From: Vesta saturnalis
Taxonomy: Eukaryota; Arthropoda; Insecta; Coleoptera; Lampyridae
Reading direction: 5' to 3'
Length of the DNA: 64,000 nt
Assembly: GCA_036346205.1 (NCBI GenBank)
Contig: JARFJB010000390.1
Coordinates: 1,923,501-1,987,500 of the forward strand
The notes beneath the pieces were generated by a model. The model saw nothing but the letters and a program-made list of their open reading frames with translations, was not told the origin of the DNA and ran no database searches. Position numbers and translations under genes: made by a program. Numbering within the stretch: the stretch's first letter is position 1; every line of letters starts with the position of its first letter. Positions 35,088 through 47,420 of the stretch are shown piece after piece.

Positions 35088-37528
35088 CAGGGTGGTTCAT
35101 TATCGATGTTATCGTATGGAAAGTAGTCTTTCTATTACAGATAGAGAAAAAGTAATGTGGGGCCTTGTGCTCGATTTTTGTGTTAATTAAGATCCAATAG
35201 TCATAATCAAAATGTCTCTGACGGTTATTGCGCAATTGGGCAAAATTGAAAAAATAATAATAACTTACTTATATCTAAATGTATCGACAAACTGTGAAAA
35301 CATACTTAAGGCACTTTTTTTAAGTAGAATCTGGTAGTGCATTCACATTTTTAATATCTCCTTAATTTAAAAAGATATGCCATAAAGTTGTATTTTTTTA
35401 TATGGAATTATGACATTTCTAAGTGACATTTTTTGTGCTTTTTAAAAATATATAACACTTCTATGCTGTTTTAATAATTAATTGCTTTTTTGAAGTTTTT
35501 CTTGATTGGCATATTTATTAAGGATAACAGTCGGCTTAGAAAACCAGATATGAAATTAAATGAAGATATTCTACTCAATAAAGAAATTTAACTTCCAGAA
35601 AAATATTTTAGAGACATTCTATAATTCAAATAAGTTTAATTGTAATGTTGTTCTTGTGGAATGGTAACAAATTATAAAATCTAAAGATTGAATATAAAAT
35701 TATCAAAAAACCTAAATGCAAATTGAAATAAAATGAAAATAAGCAATATAACATCATCAGAAATTATGAAAAGCTAACGGCAAATCAATTTTTATACGTA
35801 TGTAAACATCTAATTCTATAAACGAACAAAAATATGAACAAAAAATATCAATATAAAAACACACTAAAACTACAAATATTTTTCAAACTGTGCGCCCTCT
35901 TTTTGGATGCAGGCTTCGCATCGTCTTCTAATTGAATTTATAGAGTTATATATAGATAATGGTGCTAATTTTGTAAAAGCCACACGAACACTTTCTTTTA
36001 ACTCATTCACAGTATTATTAGTTCTTTTGTATCCAGTGTTTAAAAAAAAAAACCATAAAAAGAAATCTAGAGGCGAAAGATCTGGTGAACGAGCAGGCCA
36101 CAATTGGTGCTGTCGTTATCATCCAGCTATTAGGAAAACGTAAATTTAAGTAGTCGCTAACTGCACGGAAATTATGTGCGGGAGCTCCGTCTTACTAAAA
36201 TATGACATTGCAATATTGTGTTAAAGGAAGACTCTCCAAATTAATTCATATAATATCGAAATATTTCATTGAGTTTAATGTTCCTTCATACATGTGATAA
36301 TAAAAACGTCCGTTTTTAATGCAGCACCACACATTTATTCCAAATTTCCCTTGCCTCCTGCGGACAACACTGAAATGAGCGTTAGTATCTGCCCAGTAAG
36401 GTAAATTGTGATTATTAAAAATACTATCACTACTGATATGCGCCTCGTCTGACCATGCAATAGAGTTTGAAAAATTAGGTATATTTTGGCACTGACTTGT
36501 GTACCAGTTACAAAACCGCTTTCTGTCGTCTATAGTCAAAAAATGTTCTTTCCGAAATCTGTAGCAATGGTATTTGTGTTTCTTTAAAATTTGAAGGGCT
36601 TTACTTCGAGACAGGCATAGATTAACCATTTGTCTAGATGAAGTTGTTGGCTCTGCTTCGTGTTATCCTAAGATGACCATTGAATTTTCTTCAGAATTTC
36701 GTTTAAAGTAAGTTTTTGGCCTGGGATTTTTAAAAGAACCGAATTCAATTAAATTTTTCTGTAACCTAAAATTAACTAAGATATTGTTTTGAGTTAGCAA
36801 AAATTTTAATTTCTATTAACTATACCGTTCAAAAATATTTTTATTTGGCTGCTGCCTTTCAGGAAAATTTTGTAAGTATAATTCCGATGCCACATTCTTA
36901 TCACCTTCAGATAATATAAAACACTTTAACATGCAAATTTTTTCTGAATTTGTATAATTAGGCATGTTAATAACTAAATTCCAAGGTCACGTTGTTGCAT
37001 ACTTCTAATTTTTAATTTATTATTTAACATGTAGGTATCATTTGTTTTTACTTAAATAAATCTCAGCCTCCTATGCCTACTGTGTATTCTTAATATAAAA
37101 CGTAAATAAGAAAAACTTAAAAAATCAATTAATTGTTAAAATAGCATAGAAGTGTTGTATTTTTGAAAATCACAAAGAAAAATGTCATAGCCAACTATGG
37201 TTTGCATATAAAATAATACAACTTTAAGTCATATCTTTTTAAATTAAGGAGGTATTAAATCCACTAACGGATTCTACTTAAAAAAGTGCCTTAAGAATGT
37301 TTTTACAGTTTGTCGATACATTTAGGAATAAAAAAGTTATTCAAGTTTTTTAAAATCGCTATTTTTCCAATTTTGGCTAATTGCGCAATAACGGTAGAGA
37401 TATCTTGATTATGATTATTGGATCTTTGTTAACACCAAAATCGAGCACAAGGATCCCATATTACTTTTTGTCTATCTGTAACAGAAACGGTACTTTCCAT
37501 AAGAAAACATCGAAAATGAACCTCCCTG
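35088..37528 (-). mobile_element. DD41D mariner 'C'
   Basis: TA at 35086-35087 and 37529-37530. Tips CAGGGTGGTTCATTATCGATG and inverted CATCGAAAATGAACCTCCCTG (4 mismatches). Arms continue for about 380 bp (TCGAGCACAAG, TAATTGCGCAATAACGGT on the right). Inserted inside the right TIR of element D. Confidence 0.92.
35870..36965 (-). pseudogene. DD41D mariner transposase C, intron in a different place
   Basis: ATG at 36963-36965. Exon 1 is 36826-36965 and reads straight through LYLQNFPERQQP with no intron there. A 60-bp intron with GT..AG ends (36766-36825) lies further on, between IFER and LQKN. Exon 2 has an HTH, IAWSDEAH (first Asp) near 36460, a QDGAPAH block preceded by stops near 36185, and ARSPDLSPLDFFLW near 36090 after a frameshift. 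The tail ends QFEKYL-stop at 35870. Overall spacing fits DD41D. Inactive. Confidence 0.82.
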
Positions 37529-37696
37529 TACATATAGATTGGAAGGCAAAAAAAAACTGATTAACCCAGATAGGCCTGAAACTTTTTTTTTTCTGATTTA
37601 GTTTTTTTTTTCTTTGGTTTAATGTTATTTATTAAAGGTAAAAATAACTAGAAGAATAAAAAAAATAAATACTTGTGCATTTGTTTAAAAAGTGGT

Positions 37697-37721
37697 GTCC
37701 TTTTAAAAGAACAGTAGGCCT
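37697..37721 (+). repeat. left palindrome unit, piggyBac family II
   Basis: Near-palindrome GTCCTTTTAAAAGAAC at 37697-37712 followed by AGTAGGCCT. Confidence 0.9.
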
Positions 37722-37832
37722 TTATGCTACTAAAACAATTTTTTTATAAACATTTTATTTATTTATAAATATAACAAAAAATCTTAATTGAAACTTTAAA
37801 CTAAACTATAAACAATGTTTTTAATAAATATT

Positions 37833-39559
37833 TTATGACGACGTATGATATTGCTTGAAACATATCGTAGGATGTAGAGCAACGCCACATTTTTCGCAAT
37901 TAAATTGTACCTTCTTGTGGCAAAACGCACAGCGTGTTTGATTTTCTTGGTACACTATAATATGATCCAGTCTGTCAAACCGTGAATACATATGAGATGT
38001 ACAAGATGGTTTTGATGGGCCTCTTTTCTTTTGGGTTTTATTTGTTTCTAGAATATTTTGCCCAATAGCTCGTCTAAATGCAAGATTATCCATTTTCCCT
38101 CCTGCATTTCGATGCAGATGCCACACATTTTGCACAGCCATGTCAATACATTGAGCAAATAATGGAAAATACCATTTCTTGCCACGTATGGATATTCTGT
38201 ATAAGCTAACGTTCTGATCGCATCTATCGACACCTCCCATGTTTTTGTTATAATTTTGAATGAAATTTGGTTGCTCAATATAAATATGTTTTTTTTTCTT
38301 TGCTAGAATAGCGTTTCACTCGTGACAAAGGAGCGACTGAGTTAAAATTTGAAGCAATTGTAACAACATTATTGTCGTTCCATTTGCAAACTAATATGTT
38401 ATTGTTTTTTTCTAACATATATGAAAAAGCACCTCGTTCTTTTTTTTTCATTTCAACTACTGTGGTCAATGGGCATTTTGCAGTTCTATTCTCTCTTATT
38501 GTACCCGTTCCTTTGATTCCTTTCAATTTTAACTCACAAAGTAAAGGTATTGAGGTGAAAAAATTATCGAAGTATACATGAAATGAATAATCTTTCCAAT
38601 GGGATTGCAACAAATCTGCGTATTCCAAAATTACGCTAACACCAAGACCTAACTTTTTGTACTGATTATCTAGCACTGTTGATGATCCCTGATAAGGCTC
38701 AAACCACACTGTATATCCTTTCCTGGTGGTACCCATCCACAATTTATAACCCCATCTAATGGGCTTTCCTCGGATGTATTGTTTACAGCCATGACGACCA
38801 TAATATGGCACCATGGCTTCATCGACACTGTGATTTCCTTCAAGTGGCGGAAATGCTAGGAATTGTTTGTTTATAGCAACAAACAGAGGCCTGATTTTTG
38901 AAAATTTGTTTTTCTGATTTAATTTCGTATTGCCATTGAAATGTATATTTTTCATAATTTCAATAAAACGCTCTCTAGGAATGGGTTGAGAAATCAGTTT
39001 ATTTCCGGCATCATCTGAATTTTCCCAATACATTTTTTTTCTGGGTAAACATACATATCCGCTTACTATCAATACGCCAATAAAACATCTAATTTCGTTA
39101 GCTATTATATTTCCAGCGACATTTTTTTTGTAACGCATACGTGTTGGTATATGTTGTTATCATATTAATTATTTCATCATTGATAAAATTGTTAAAATAT
39201 TCCATAGGGGTCAGAATTTGATTGATAGTAACAGTATCATCTGACCATATTTTCAAATTATTACTAGTCAGGTCTTCATTTATCCAAGAATATGAAACCT
39301 TGTCGTATTTTGGCCTTTTTGGCAGCTGTTTTGATAGTTCAGATAGAGGAATTAAACCTTCTGATTCAAATGAGCAATCTAAGATTGTTTCTGCTGGTGC
39401 TCGAAGTTGACGCCCAGGCAGATTATTGAGGTTGATGTAATCTTCCTCTCCGGAGTCCTCATCTGTGACTTCGTTGACATCATCTGGGGGAAATATAACT
39501 ATTCCTTCTGGGAGTTCACGAATCTCACCACTTTCCAATTCAGCAATTAGCTCATGCAA
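37833..39559 (-). pseudogene. piggyBac transposase, family II, two homopolymer frameshifts
   Basis: It cuts and pastes DNA at TTAA. The acidic N-terminus (VIFPPDDVNEVTDEDSGEED) is in frame from 39559, where no ATG is present; the true start may lie in an upstream exon or have been lost. First shift in an A run near 39125. Then come NHSVDEAMVPYYG (first Asp, near 38815) and VYFDNFFTS (second Asp, near 38565). Second shift in an A run near 38290, followed by NKNMGGVDRCDQNVSLYR (third Asp, near 38235). The cysteine-rich C-terminus (CAFCHKKVQFNCEKCGVALHPTICF) ends at 37833. All catalytic residues are intact, so decay is recent. Either shift could be a sequencing error. Confidence 0.9.
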
Positions 39560-39600
39560 TTTTAAAACATACCTATATCAAATATTATGCAATAATGCAA

Positions 39601-39625
39601 AGGCCTACCGTCCTTTTAAAAGGAC
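39601..39625 (-). repeat. right inner palindrome unit, piggyBac family II
   Basis: AGGCCTACC then GTCCTTTTAAAAGGAC at 39610-39625, inverted relative to the other two units. Confidence 0.9.
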
Positions 39626-39951
39626 ACGTAGGTTTACAGCGGATTAGCGAACACATATAAAAATAATATTATGAAATGTTGCATCAATATTGTGCAATAA
39701 CCTTTTAGCAATATAATTTGAAAATATTATTCATCTAATATTAAAATTAATACATATAATACGTATCTCCACTCACACATGTCCACAGGTACAGAAAACA
39801 TCTTTAAATTTTCACTTACTGGCTGGTTACACTTGCTGTATTTGGGTAACAACTGACATAAAACACATGAGCAAATCACTCTCTGTAACATATGACTCAC
39901 ACCATCTGTCAGCGATCAGTCAAACCTACACAATATTAAAAAATATACAGT

Positions 39952-39983
39952 GTCCTTTTAAAAGGACAGTAGGCCTAACTGGG
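39952..39983 (+). repeat. right terminal palindrome unit, piggyBac family II
   Basis: GTCCTTTTAAAAGGAC at 39952-39967 directly abuts AGTAGGCCTAACTGGG and the terminal TTAA. Confidence 0.92.
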
Positions 39984-40179
39984 TTAAATAGATTGTGTTT
40001 TTTGAAAAAGTACGATTTGTTAATGCTTAGCTTCTAATCTCACTTTTTAGCATTAAAATAGATATTGATTATACTATTTAATAATGAACAGCAATGTCCT
40101 TGCTTCGATCTACTAAATTCAAACTCCAATATTGAAGAAAAATCAAATTTTCTATTAATAAAAAATACATGTATCTAAT

Positions 40180-40459
40180 ATACTTATTTTTTTTGTGTTT
40201 TTTATGGTGTATTTTTGTATTTAAATTATACAATCTAAACGTTATGATAACACTTACAGTTATCTTCGTCACTAGCAGTACTATCTTATTTAAGATATTG
40301 AAATTTTTCAAATTTCGCAAAATTGCTTCAACATCTCAAGCAATTTTGCAAGATAGTACTGCTACTGCCGAAGATAACTGTAAGTGTTATCGAAACATTT
40401 TGATTGTATAATTTAAATATAAAATATGCCCCATAAGAAACTCAAAAAGATAAGTATTT
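40180..40459. mobile_element. short foldback MITE (same family as 50337-51770)
   Basis: Ends ATACTTATTTTTTTTGTGTT and inverted AAAAAGATAAGTATTTT. Inner inverted blocks are TTATACAATCTAAACG, GATAACACTTACAGTTATCTTCG and CAGTACTATCTT. Nearly the whole 280 bp folds on itself. No coding content. Confidence 0.85.
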
Positions 40460-42479
40460 TAAATATGTGTAATAAAATAATGATGAAAGTTCATGTAACA
40501 CACATATTTAGTATTTATTGCATCAAAAAAACATAGCAAAATGATACAAAGCTTATTTATAAAGTGATGATACAAAACATTGATTGAATTGTTTTCACAG
40601 CTTGCTGTCAAGCTTAGCTTTTTTTCTGTACCAGAGCAGCCAATAATTGGTATAAAGTTGCTAGCATTAATTGTAAAAAATCCCAGTATTCCTTAAAAAT
40701 TAAGCCTTATTATAGTATATAGCAAATCTGCAAACGTTTCGTGTTTAGTATTAAAACAAAAATATAGGAATAAAATTATCTATTTAAAAATAACTAATCC
40801 CAAACTAAGCTCATCATGCGTGTTAAATAGAGTTAACGTGTCAGTGAATGATAAATTAATTAACACATTAACCGTTAAATATGAATGGTAACGTATTTTG
40901 TATTATAATATACATCTTGAATGGAAAGTTACAAACAAATCTTTTGTATTCATTGAAGTTAGAAACAGGCACATACCAGCATTCAAATAAATAAAAAAAA
41001 TTATTTCTGGAATAATATATTTAGTCAACACTTAATTTGCAAAATAATTAAAACTAGCACCCTCCGTACTAATTAATTAATATGTATCCAGTTATATTCT
41101 ATATAATAGAAATATAATCCTGAAATACGCCACAGTTTGGATGTTTACACAAATATTTACTAATTGTGTCAATTACAAAGTAAAGAAATAAAAAGACTTT
41201 CAAGAAACATTCAAAATATACGTATGAAATTAAAATTAATTTGCTCGATAACAAAACAAAAACTAAGCTAGTCTCCAGTTGAACTAAGTAGATACACATA
41301 ACACAAATTACTACAAACGAGACATGGATAAACAATTCAATAAACCTTGGCCATCACCCATCCAAAAGTGTTATGTGAGTATTACCCACAGGTCATTTGA
41401 ACCCAATTTTTATTTCAATCTAAATGAAAGAAACTACTTTCAAAATTTACCTAATAAGTACCTTGTAACGTGTAAAAATCGATATTGGATACTTTCTGAT
41501 CGATTCCATAAAAATGTTTTCTGATTATTACTGTTTGGAAAAACAAAATTTATCTGTAGCCTGAATCGTTTGGGTTGTTATTTACTTAAGTTTACTCGTT
41601 AATTATGTCTCTACCTTAATGATTAACTTTTCTGTACTTACTGCCTTTACCATCATTAAAATGGATTAAATGATTTTCTTTTATTGTGTTTACTGTTATA
41701 CGTTTTTAGGAATGGTTTCTTTTCATATTTACCTTTGTATTTCATTTCATAAAACTCTTAAAATAAACCTGCTAGTGCCTTCTATACGTAGGTTCTGGTT
41801 ATTTTCAAATTCTTGCATGTTTATAGATACCTGTCACTTTGCTAAATCACCGCTAGATGGTGATAACATCTAAACATTTTTACAAAATTTGATAAGGACA
41901 CTGTTGAATACCTTTTTCCGAAGGTGTGGTCGTTTTAACACGGCCATCCTGTTGTGGTGTAAAAATTATATTCTAGAGAATTCCTCTGTTTGCTTTTCTC
42001 GGTGTAAACCACCATTTATAGATGAGGGTTCTTCAGGAAAAAAATATTTCTTCATTCTTTGGAGTAATATAAACCGCATTTAGGCGGATGTAAAAATATA
42101 TATTACGTACACCCACATGGTGAGTTAACTTGATTTTCTCAATCTCTTTATAATTAGAATCTTCCTTCTAGGCTCGAAATATGTTATGTAAAATTAAAAG
42201 AAGTATATTTAACCAAGTCGTGGTAACTTGTCACAAATAGCTCGTCTTCGATGTACAGAGGTAAAACAACGTTATGCGATTAAATTGTTATTATCTTCCT
42301 TGCCTTTTTAGCTTCTTCGTTTCTCTATTTTCTCTCGCTTACTTCATAACTGGATTTTAAGCATCCTAGTAAATGTAATAGACCAACGAATGCTAGAAAT
42401 CCATCTTAGTCTGCCTCTTGAACGAAGCAAGGAAAAATCATGTGTCTGCCATTTTTTTCTTTCTAAATTTAGAGTAGCT
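40460..42479. other. no gene recognised
   Basis: AT-rich; short ORFs on both strands without motifs. Confidence 0.5.
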
Positions 42480-42984
42480 TGCTTGTATAGTTATAATTTT
42501 TGCATTAGTATGAGTATTGAATCTGTAATTAATACTTTCCAAGCTTGAAGAGGAGACGATAGATGGTTTTGTAAAACAGGACCTTTCAAACCAGGGAGAA
42601 CTTCAATTATATTTTTTGACATCGCCTTTCCCCTGAAGGTGCAGTTTTGTCCATTTTGTTCTATCCTTTCCATACCAATATGAAGAACATGTTTTCGTGA
42701 TTTCTTCTAAGGTTTTACCACTATCACTATTGCTTGGTACATCTGGAAAAACGGCACCCTGCTCATCATTGTGTACAAGAATTGCGTTTGTCTTCATTGT
42801 CGTTTGTGGAAGCACTTGTCTCAGCATACTGTTCTATAATTTCATCATTCCTTGGTTCTGTCTCTAAGTCTTCCCAAAACTTACCATTGTGTATTATTTG
42901 CACCAAATCGGGTTCAGTAATCAGTTTAATTGCCAAGATTTGAAAATCAAGAAAAAAACGAACTATTGCTGATAAATGAAACAC
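42480..42984 (-). pseudogene. piggyBac N-terminal fragment
   Basis: The minus strand reads KFWEDLETEPRNDEIIEQYAE, then after a shift YWYGKDRTKW, then after another shift NIIEVLPGLKGPVLQNHLSSPLQAWKVLITD. The last two are the conserved N-terminal block that precedes the catalytic core in piggyBac transposases. Sequence below 42480 shows no catalytic region, so the copy is truncated. No TTAA-linked terminal repeat found. Confidence 0.65.
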
Positions 42985-45198
42985 TCAAACTAACAAATTT
43001 CTAACAACAGATCATACAAAAAAGGGAATGTTACTTACTTACATTATTACCACCCTCGTCTCAGTTTGACATTATTGATAGTTCCTTTAATATAGTGGAT
43101 AGTCCATTGTATATTAAGTAAATGTTGTATGAAAAAGTCTTTCAAGGAGTGTTGTTTTTAAAATGGGTGGAATTATTTTTCCGCAGTGCCTTAAGTTCAG
43201 ACGATGTACGTCCGTACGATAAGAAATTTTATTGTATAAGTAAGGCGTGTTCTTAATTTTAAGTAGTTTATAAAAGAGTGTAATTGAGTGCAATTTCCTT
43301 CTGTTTTCCATATTAAGCCAACCAAACATAATCAAACTTTTGCAGCCCATATATGAACATTGAACTGTACCCTTTGAATTTTATTATAAGTTTTTGTTAT
43401 GAACGAATTTTGTTGTTAGTATCAACATCCAGACATGGACTGTACATGATGTCAATATAATTATACGTCGATAATGCTACCGAATCACGCAGCATCCTTT
43501 TTAAACTAACAGATAGGTACATCTAGATATATGTTCCTTAAATATCCTTTAAGCCTCATTTAAAACGTTGAATAATTTATATGAATTATAACAAAACAGC
43601 TCTAAGATGTTCAAGTAAAATTTGTCTGTTCATCTACTACAGCTATTGTGCAAAATACATATTTTAAAGATTGCATTCAAACGCTGACACATGTGAACAG
43701 TAGGCAAATGACTTCCGTAATTTTGAATTCTGAGCGACAGAATTATCGGTAATCAGCAATTAAAACGTTATGTAGATACACAATTATTCTTTTCGTGTAT
43801 GAAGTGGTAATTTTTCTATACGAATCCCTCCGTTGTGAAATAAGCAATAATTTTAGCATATTGAGACTATTAAATTAAATCAATAATTAGTTTAAGTTTA
43901 ATTAAAATAAATTCCGATGCTCTCGCCTGAACGCAGGGAGAATTTCAAAAATGATCCACCACAATCGTGATCGAGGTTATAATTATTGCAAATTATGAGA
44001 CAAAATACCAGTTTTAATTGCTCAGTAGATACTTGCTCAAATATTAATTTTGAAAGTAATATGAATTAATACTTGTAGTAAAAAGCCGTCGGTTTAGACT
44101 GTAACCACATACACTTAAATACACCTAGAGCTTGTATTTATTTAAAAAAATCATTCATTTAGCCATCATCAATCGCTGATGAAGGATCCGTGTTCATAAA
44201 GAAGGAAACGGAGACCTTTGTCTAACCCACTAACCGCCCTTCCGTCCGAAATTGTCTTGATCTTCAACCGCCGTTCAAACTCTGAAGTAATCCTCCTCTG
44301 AGAGACATGTAGCATTACGTTTTGAAACCATCTAGATGCTCAGTATTGGATCAAAGTTTAATAAAGATCGAGTCCTAATTTGTGTACGGGCGGAAGGTGA
44401 CTGCAAGGCTTACTTACTACCAGAAAACACTTTTACATTGCATAAATCAGGTCACGCACAAATATTTATTAAAGCCTCCTCTTTGAAGAACTGCACAAAA
44501 TCATTAATTTTTAAATTTCATTGTTACATAAAAATTTGTCCTTATACGTTTCACACATTTTTTTATGTTATATAAATCTCAGTTCTAACTTAGCGACACA
44601 TCATAGGTTTTCAGATATAAATTGATATGTATACAATCTTCATCCGTAACAAAATTGTTTTGACGGCCAAGGAACTATTACTTTTTTGGCGATAACAAAA
44701 TTATTATGTCAGTCTAATATGAGCATTTTATCTTTTAATACCTATAATCTGATAAACCTAAATAATATAAGTCCTTTAAATATTTTACGTCAGCTCAGAA
44801 AGAAGGTAACAGAATCCAAGCAAGGCAGAAAAGAACATCTTCCAAAGAAGTGGACAATTGCCGATTGTAAAGCTTTTGATCGTTTTTGATCGTTCCAAAA
44901 GATTTAATCAACCCTTGTACCACTTAAATTGGGTCATAAATGACATTAATATTTTTATTTTTTATTTTTGTGTGTTATGATTATGCGTCTAGGAATGCTT
45001 CTTTGAGCACATTTGCAACAGTTTCCAATAAAATTCATCATTATGTAAAACATGCCCGATTTCGGCGCTGTGTGTTTGGAGACTATATTTTCATGCAAGT
45101 CGGTACAGGTCTATGCGACTTGCATACATGGACATGTAAAGCTACGTAAGCAGCATTATTTCAGTCTTATAAAGTGTATCGACGTGTAAAGTGCAATA
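42985..45198. other. no gene recognised
   Basis: AT-rich. ORFs at 44336-44575 and 44686-44889 have no recognisable motif. A perfect 10-bp stem (ATGCAAGTCG / CGACTTGCAT) lies near 45093-45128. Confidence 0.45.
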
Positions 45199-46960
45199 AT
45201 GAACGAAAATAAGAGACCGTTGACTGAAAAGGAATTAGAGGCTGAGGCTGCTGCATACGCTAACTTACTCGATGATAGTGATAAGATGTTGAGGAACGTA
45301 TGGAAAGAGATTCTTCGTGTTCATATAATGCGGAACTCATTATAAATCCGGCAAGTAACAGCGACAGTTCTACAAATGATTCAGATGAAGCGCTACAATT
45401 GGTAATAATATAATAAATTTGAATCAATATCTAGGTAACAAGTAATATGATCCTTTCAGATGGAGAAGCAGACGAAGAAGCTAGTTCTAATTCTATAAAT
45501 TAAATTGTGGCTGGCCGTTCTTGGAAATATATTTCGGCAAGACCAACGAAAATCTGAGAGGCTAACATTTTGGCAGAAGTACCAGGTATAAATAATAAAA
45601 GTGCTGGAATTTCAACAATCATGGATTCATTTTCATGACTGATATCGGATGACATAATAGAAGTTATAGTATTATACACAAATATGAAGTCCGTTGTAGA
45701 AGATTATAAATGGAATTATACGCAAGAACTTTCCAAGCATAAACAATGGAAATCAGTAGACAAAATTGAAATACATGCTTTTTTTTGGTATCCTAATTTT
45801 GGCCTGTCGTTTTGGTGAATCAAGAGAGAATCCTAGAAATTTGTGGATGGCAGATACTACTTGCGGTAGAAACACTTATCAGGCAACAATGAGTAAACAG
45901 AGATTTATTGATATATTGAGATATATTCGATTTGATGACCTATCTACACGTGAAGAAAGAAAAGAGTCAGACAAATTAGCTCCTATCCGTGTCGTCAGCG
46001 ATAGTTTTGCTAAGAACTACAGAGAATCATATAACGCTTCCGCTTATGGTACCATAGATCAACTAGCATCGTTTCTTGGACGCTGTTCAGTTCGAGTGTA
46101 TATGCCAAATAAACCGGGCAAATATGACACCAAAATATGGGCCCTACGATATGCGAATTCGTTCTTTTGCAGCAATTTTCAAATTTATCAAGGCAAAATT
46201 GGAAATGTGCCTGAAAAATCAAGCTCCTCGTGTTGTCAAAACTTTGAGCTCATTTTGGAATGGAAGTGGCCGTAATATAACCATACATAATTTTTTCACA
46301 GATTTATCATTAGCAAAAATCTTCTTCGCAAAAAGATTACTTTAGTTGGTACTTTGCGAAAGAATAGAAAAGATTTACCAAGAAGTTTACAGGATATAAA
46401 TAATCGAGCGATACATTCATCTGAATTTTTGTTTACTGAAAATATAACACTAGTCTCGTACGTGATAAAACCACGTAAGTTTGTCGTATTTTTATTAACA
46501 ATGCATATTATACAACTGTACAACAAAACAAAAAGTGGAATGGATGTCCTTGACAAATTGATACGCCAGTACATATGTAGGTGTGCGACAAGAAAATTCC
46601 CACTCACGGTATTTCTGAATATTATAGACATTGCTGCCTAGAATGCCTTCGTAATTTGGATAACTAAAAATAAAACCTGGACGGGAAATGTTTCACAGAA
46701 AAGGAGAACGAAAATATTCTTACAAGAATTAGGAATAGGTTTGGTAACAGAACAAATTGACAGAAGGTGCGAAAAAATAAGACAGGATAGTAGAGAAATT
46801 TCAAAGAAAACAATCCGAGCCGTCAAAAGTACAGGAAGAGTAATTGTGAAACAACAAACCACCTACTAAAAGTGGACGCTGTCATTTGTGCCGTGGGAAT
46901 GACAATAAATATTCCACTAGGTGCACTTTCTGCAAAAAAAATTGTTTGTAATAATTATTT
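45199..46960 (+). pseudogene. decayed piggyBac transposase (copy with TIDQ core)
   Basis: ATG at 45199 opens MNENKRPLTEKELEAEAAAY, an N-terminus with no close match in the other copies here. From 45755, IEIHAFFGILILACR and IRFDDLSTREERKESDKLAPIR match the piggyBac core. The first catalytic Asp region is TIDQLASFLGRC, with the usual E after Asp replaced by Q. LVGTLRKNRKDLP and GMDVLDKLIRQY (third Asp region) follow in other frames. The end (GRVIVK.., CTFCKKNC near 46940) is the cysteine-rich tail. Stops and shifts occur throughout. No TTAA terminal repeats identified. Confidence 0.8.
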
Positions 46961-47087
46961 CAAGTAAGAAAGAAGTATCAATTACTTGCAATTATTGCCT
47001 TAAGGACGAAGATGGAGAGTAATAATTATTAATTAATTTTTTTTGTAAAGTTGTTTAAAATATATTTGTCTACACCCGAGCGAAAAG

Positions 47088-47420
47088 TACAAATTTGCGC
47101 TCCCAAAAGAAAGCGCAAAGTTGCACTTTTCCGAGGAGCAAGCTTTTAACTAAAACACTCGCTTAGTTACGATGGAAACCTTAATAAAGGAACGTCTAGT
47201 GATTCTGTAACTTTTGACACAAAAGTAAGTTTGCGTTGAGTGATATTTGACAGATGACGATGTCAAATTTGAGGTTATCAATAATTATTAATTTTTACCA
47301 AACATTTTTATAAAAACGGCAGTTGTAGAAAAAAATCATGTGTGTAATTCGAGCACAAATTGCCACTCTCGCGAGATAGCCAAACTTATCGCTCAGGGCG
47401 GCAATGATCACTGTGCTCTT
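47088..47420. repeat. two imperfect hairpins
   Basis: CGAAAAGTACAAATTTGCGCT pairs with AAGCGCAAAGTTGCACTTTTCCG (47088-47138). GAGCACA..TTGCC pairs with GGCAA..TGTGCTC (about 47351-47418). Between them is ordinary AT-rich DNA. Confidence 0.55.

Larger units (their letters stand above)
31636..37560. mobile_element. microsatellite-bearing TIR element 'D', copy 1, carrying mariners B and C
   Basis: Left end: CCTTCCAACCTACATATAC..GTAGGT..GGTTATGCAATCGA. The right end reads the same in inverted orientation once mariner C is removed: ...TCGATTGCATAACCTAC at 35057-35075, then GATTGGAAGGC at 37537-37547. Mariner B lies in the interior. Homology to 61863-63107 (AATATCCACGATA.., ACTTAAAATTTTGTA, GATTTTTATCAAATATTTC, TTAATCATATAGATTAATTATG) confirms a repeat family. 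No coding capacity of its own is seen. The outermost base of each end is not fixed. Confidence 0.7.
37561..39987 (-). mobile_element. piggyBac element with intact TTAA ends (family II, PGBD3-like)
   Basis: TTAA at 37561-37564 and 39984-39987. Terminal repeat TTAACCCAGATAGGCCTG is matched inverted (TAGGCCTAACTGGGTTAA) with 2 mismatches. Palindromes GTCCTTTTAAAAG.AC with AGTAGGCCT lie near both ends. Length 2,427 bp. Transposase on the minus strand, broken only by short homopolymer shifts. Confidence 0.95.
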
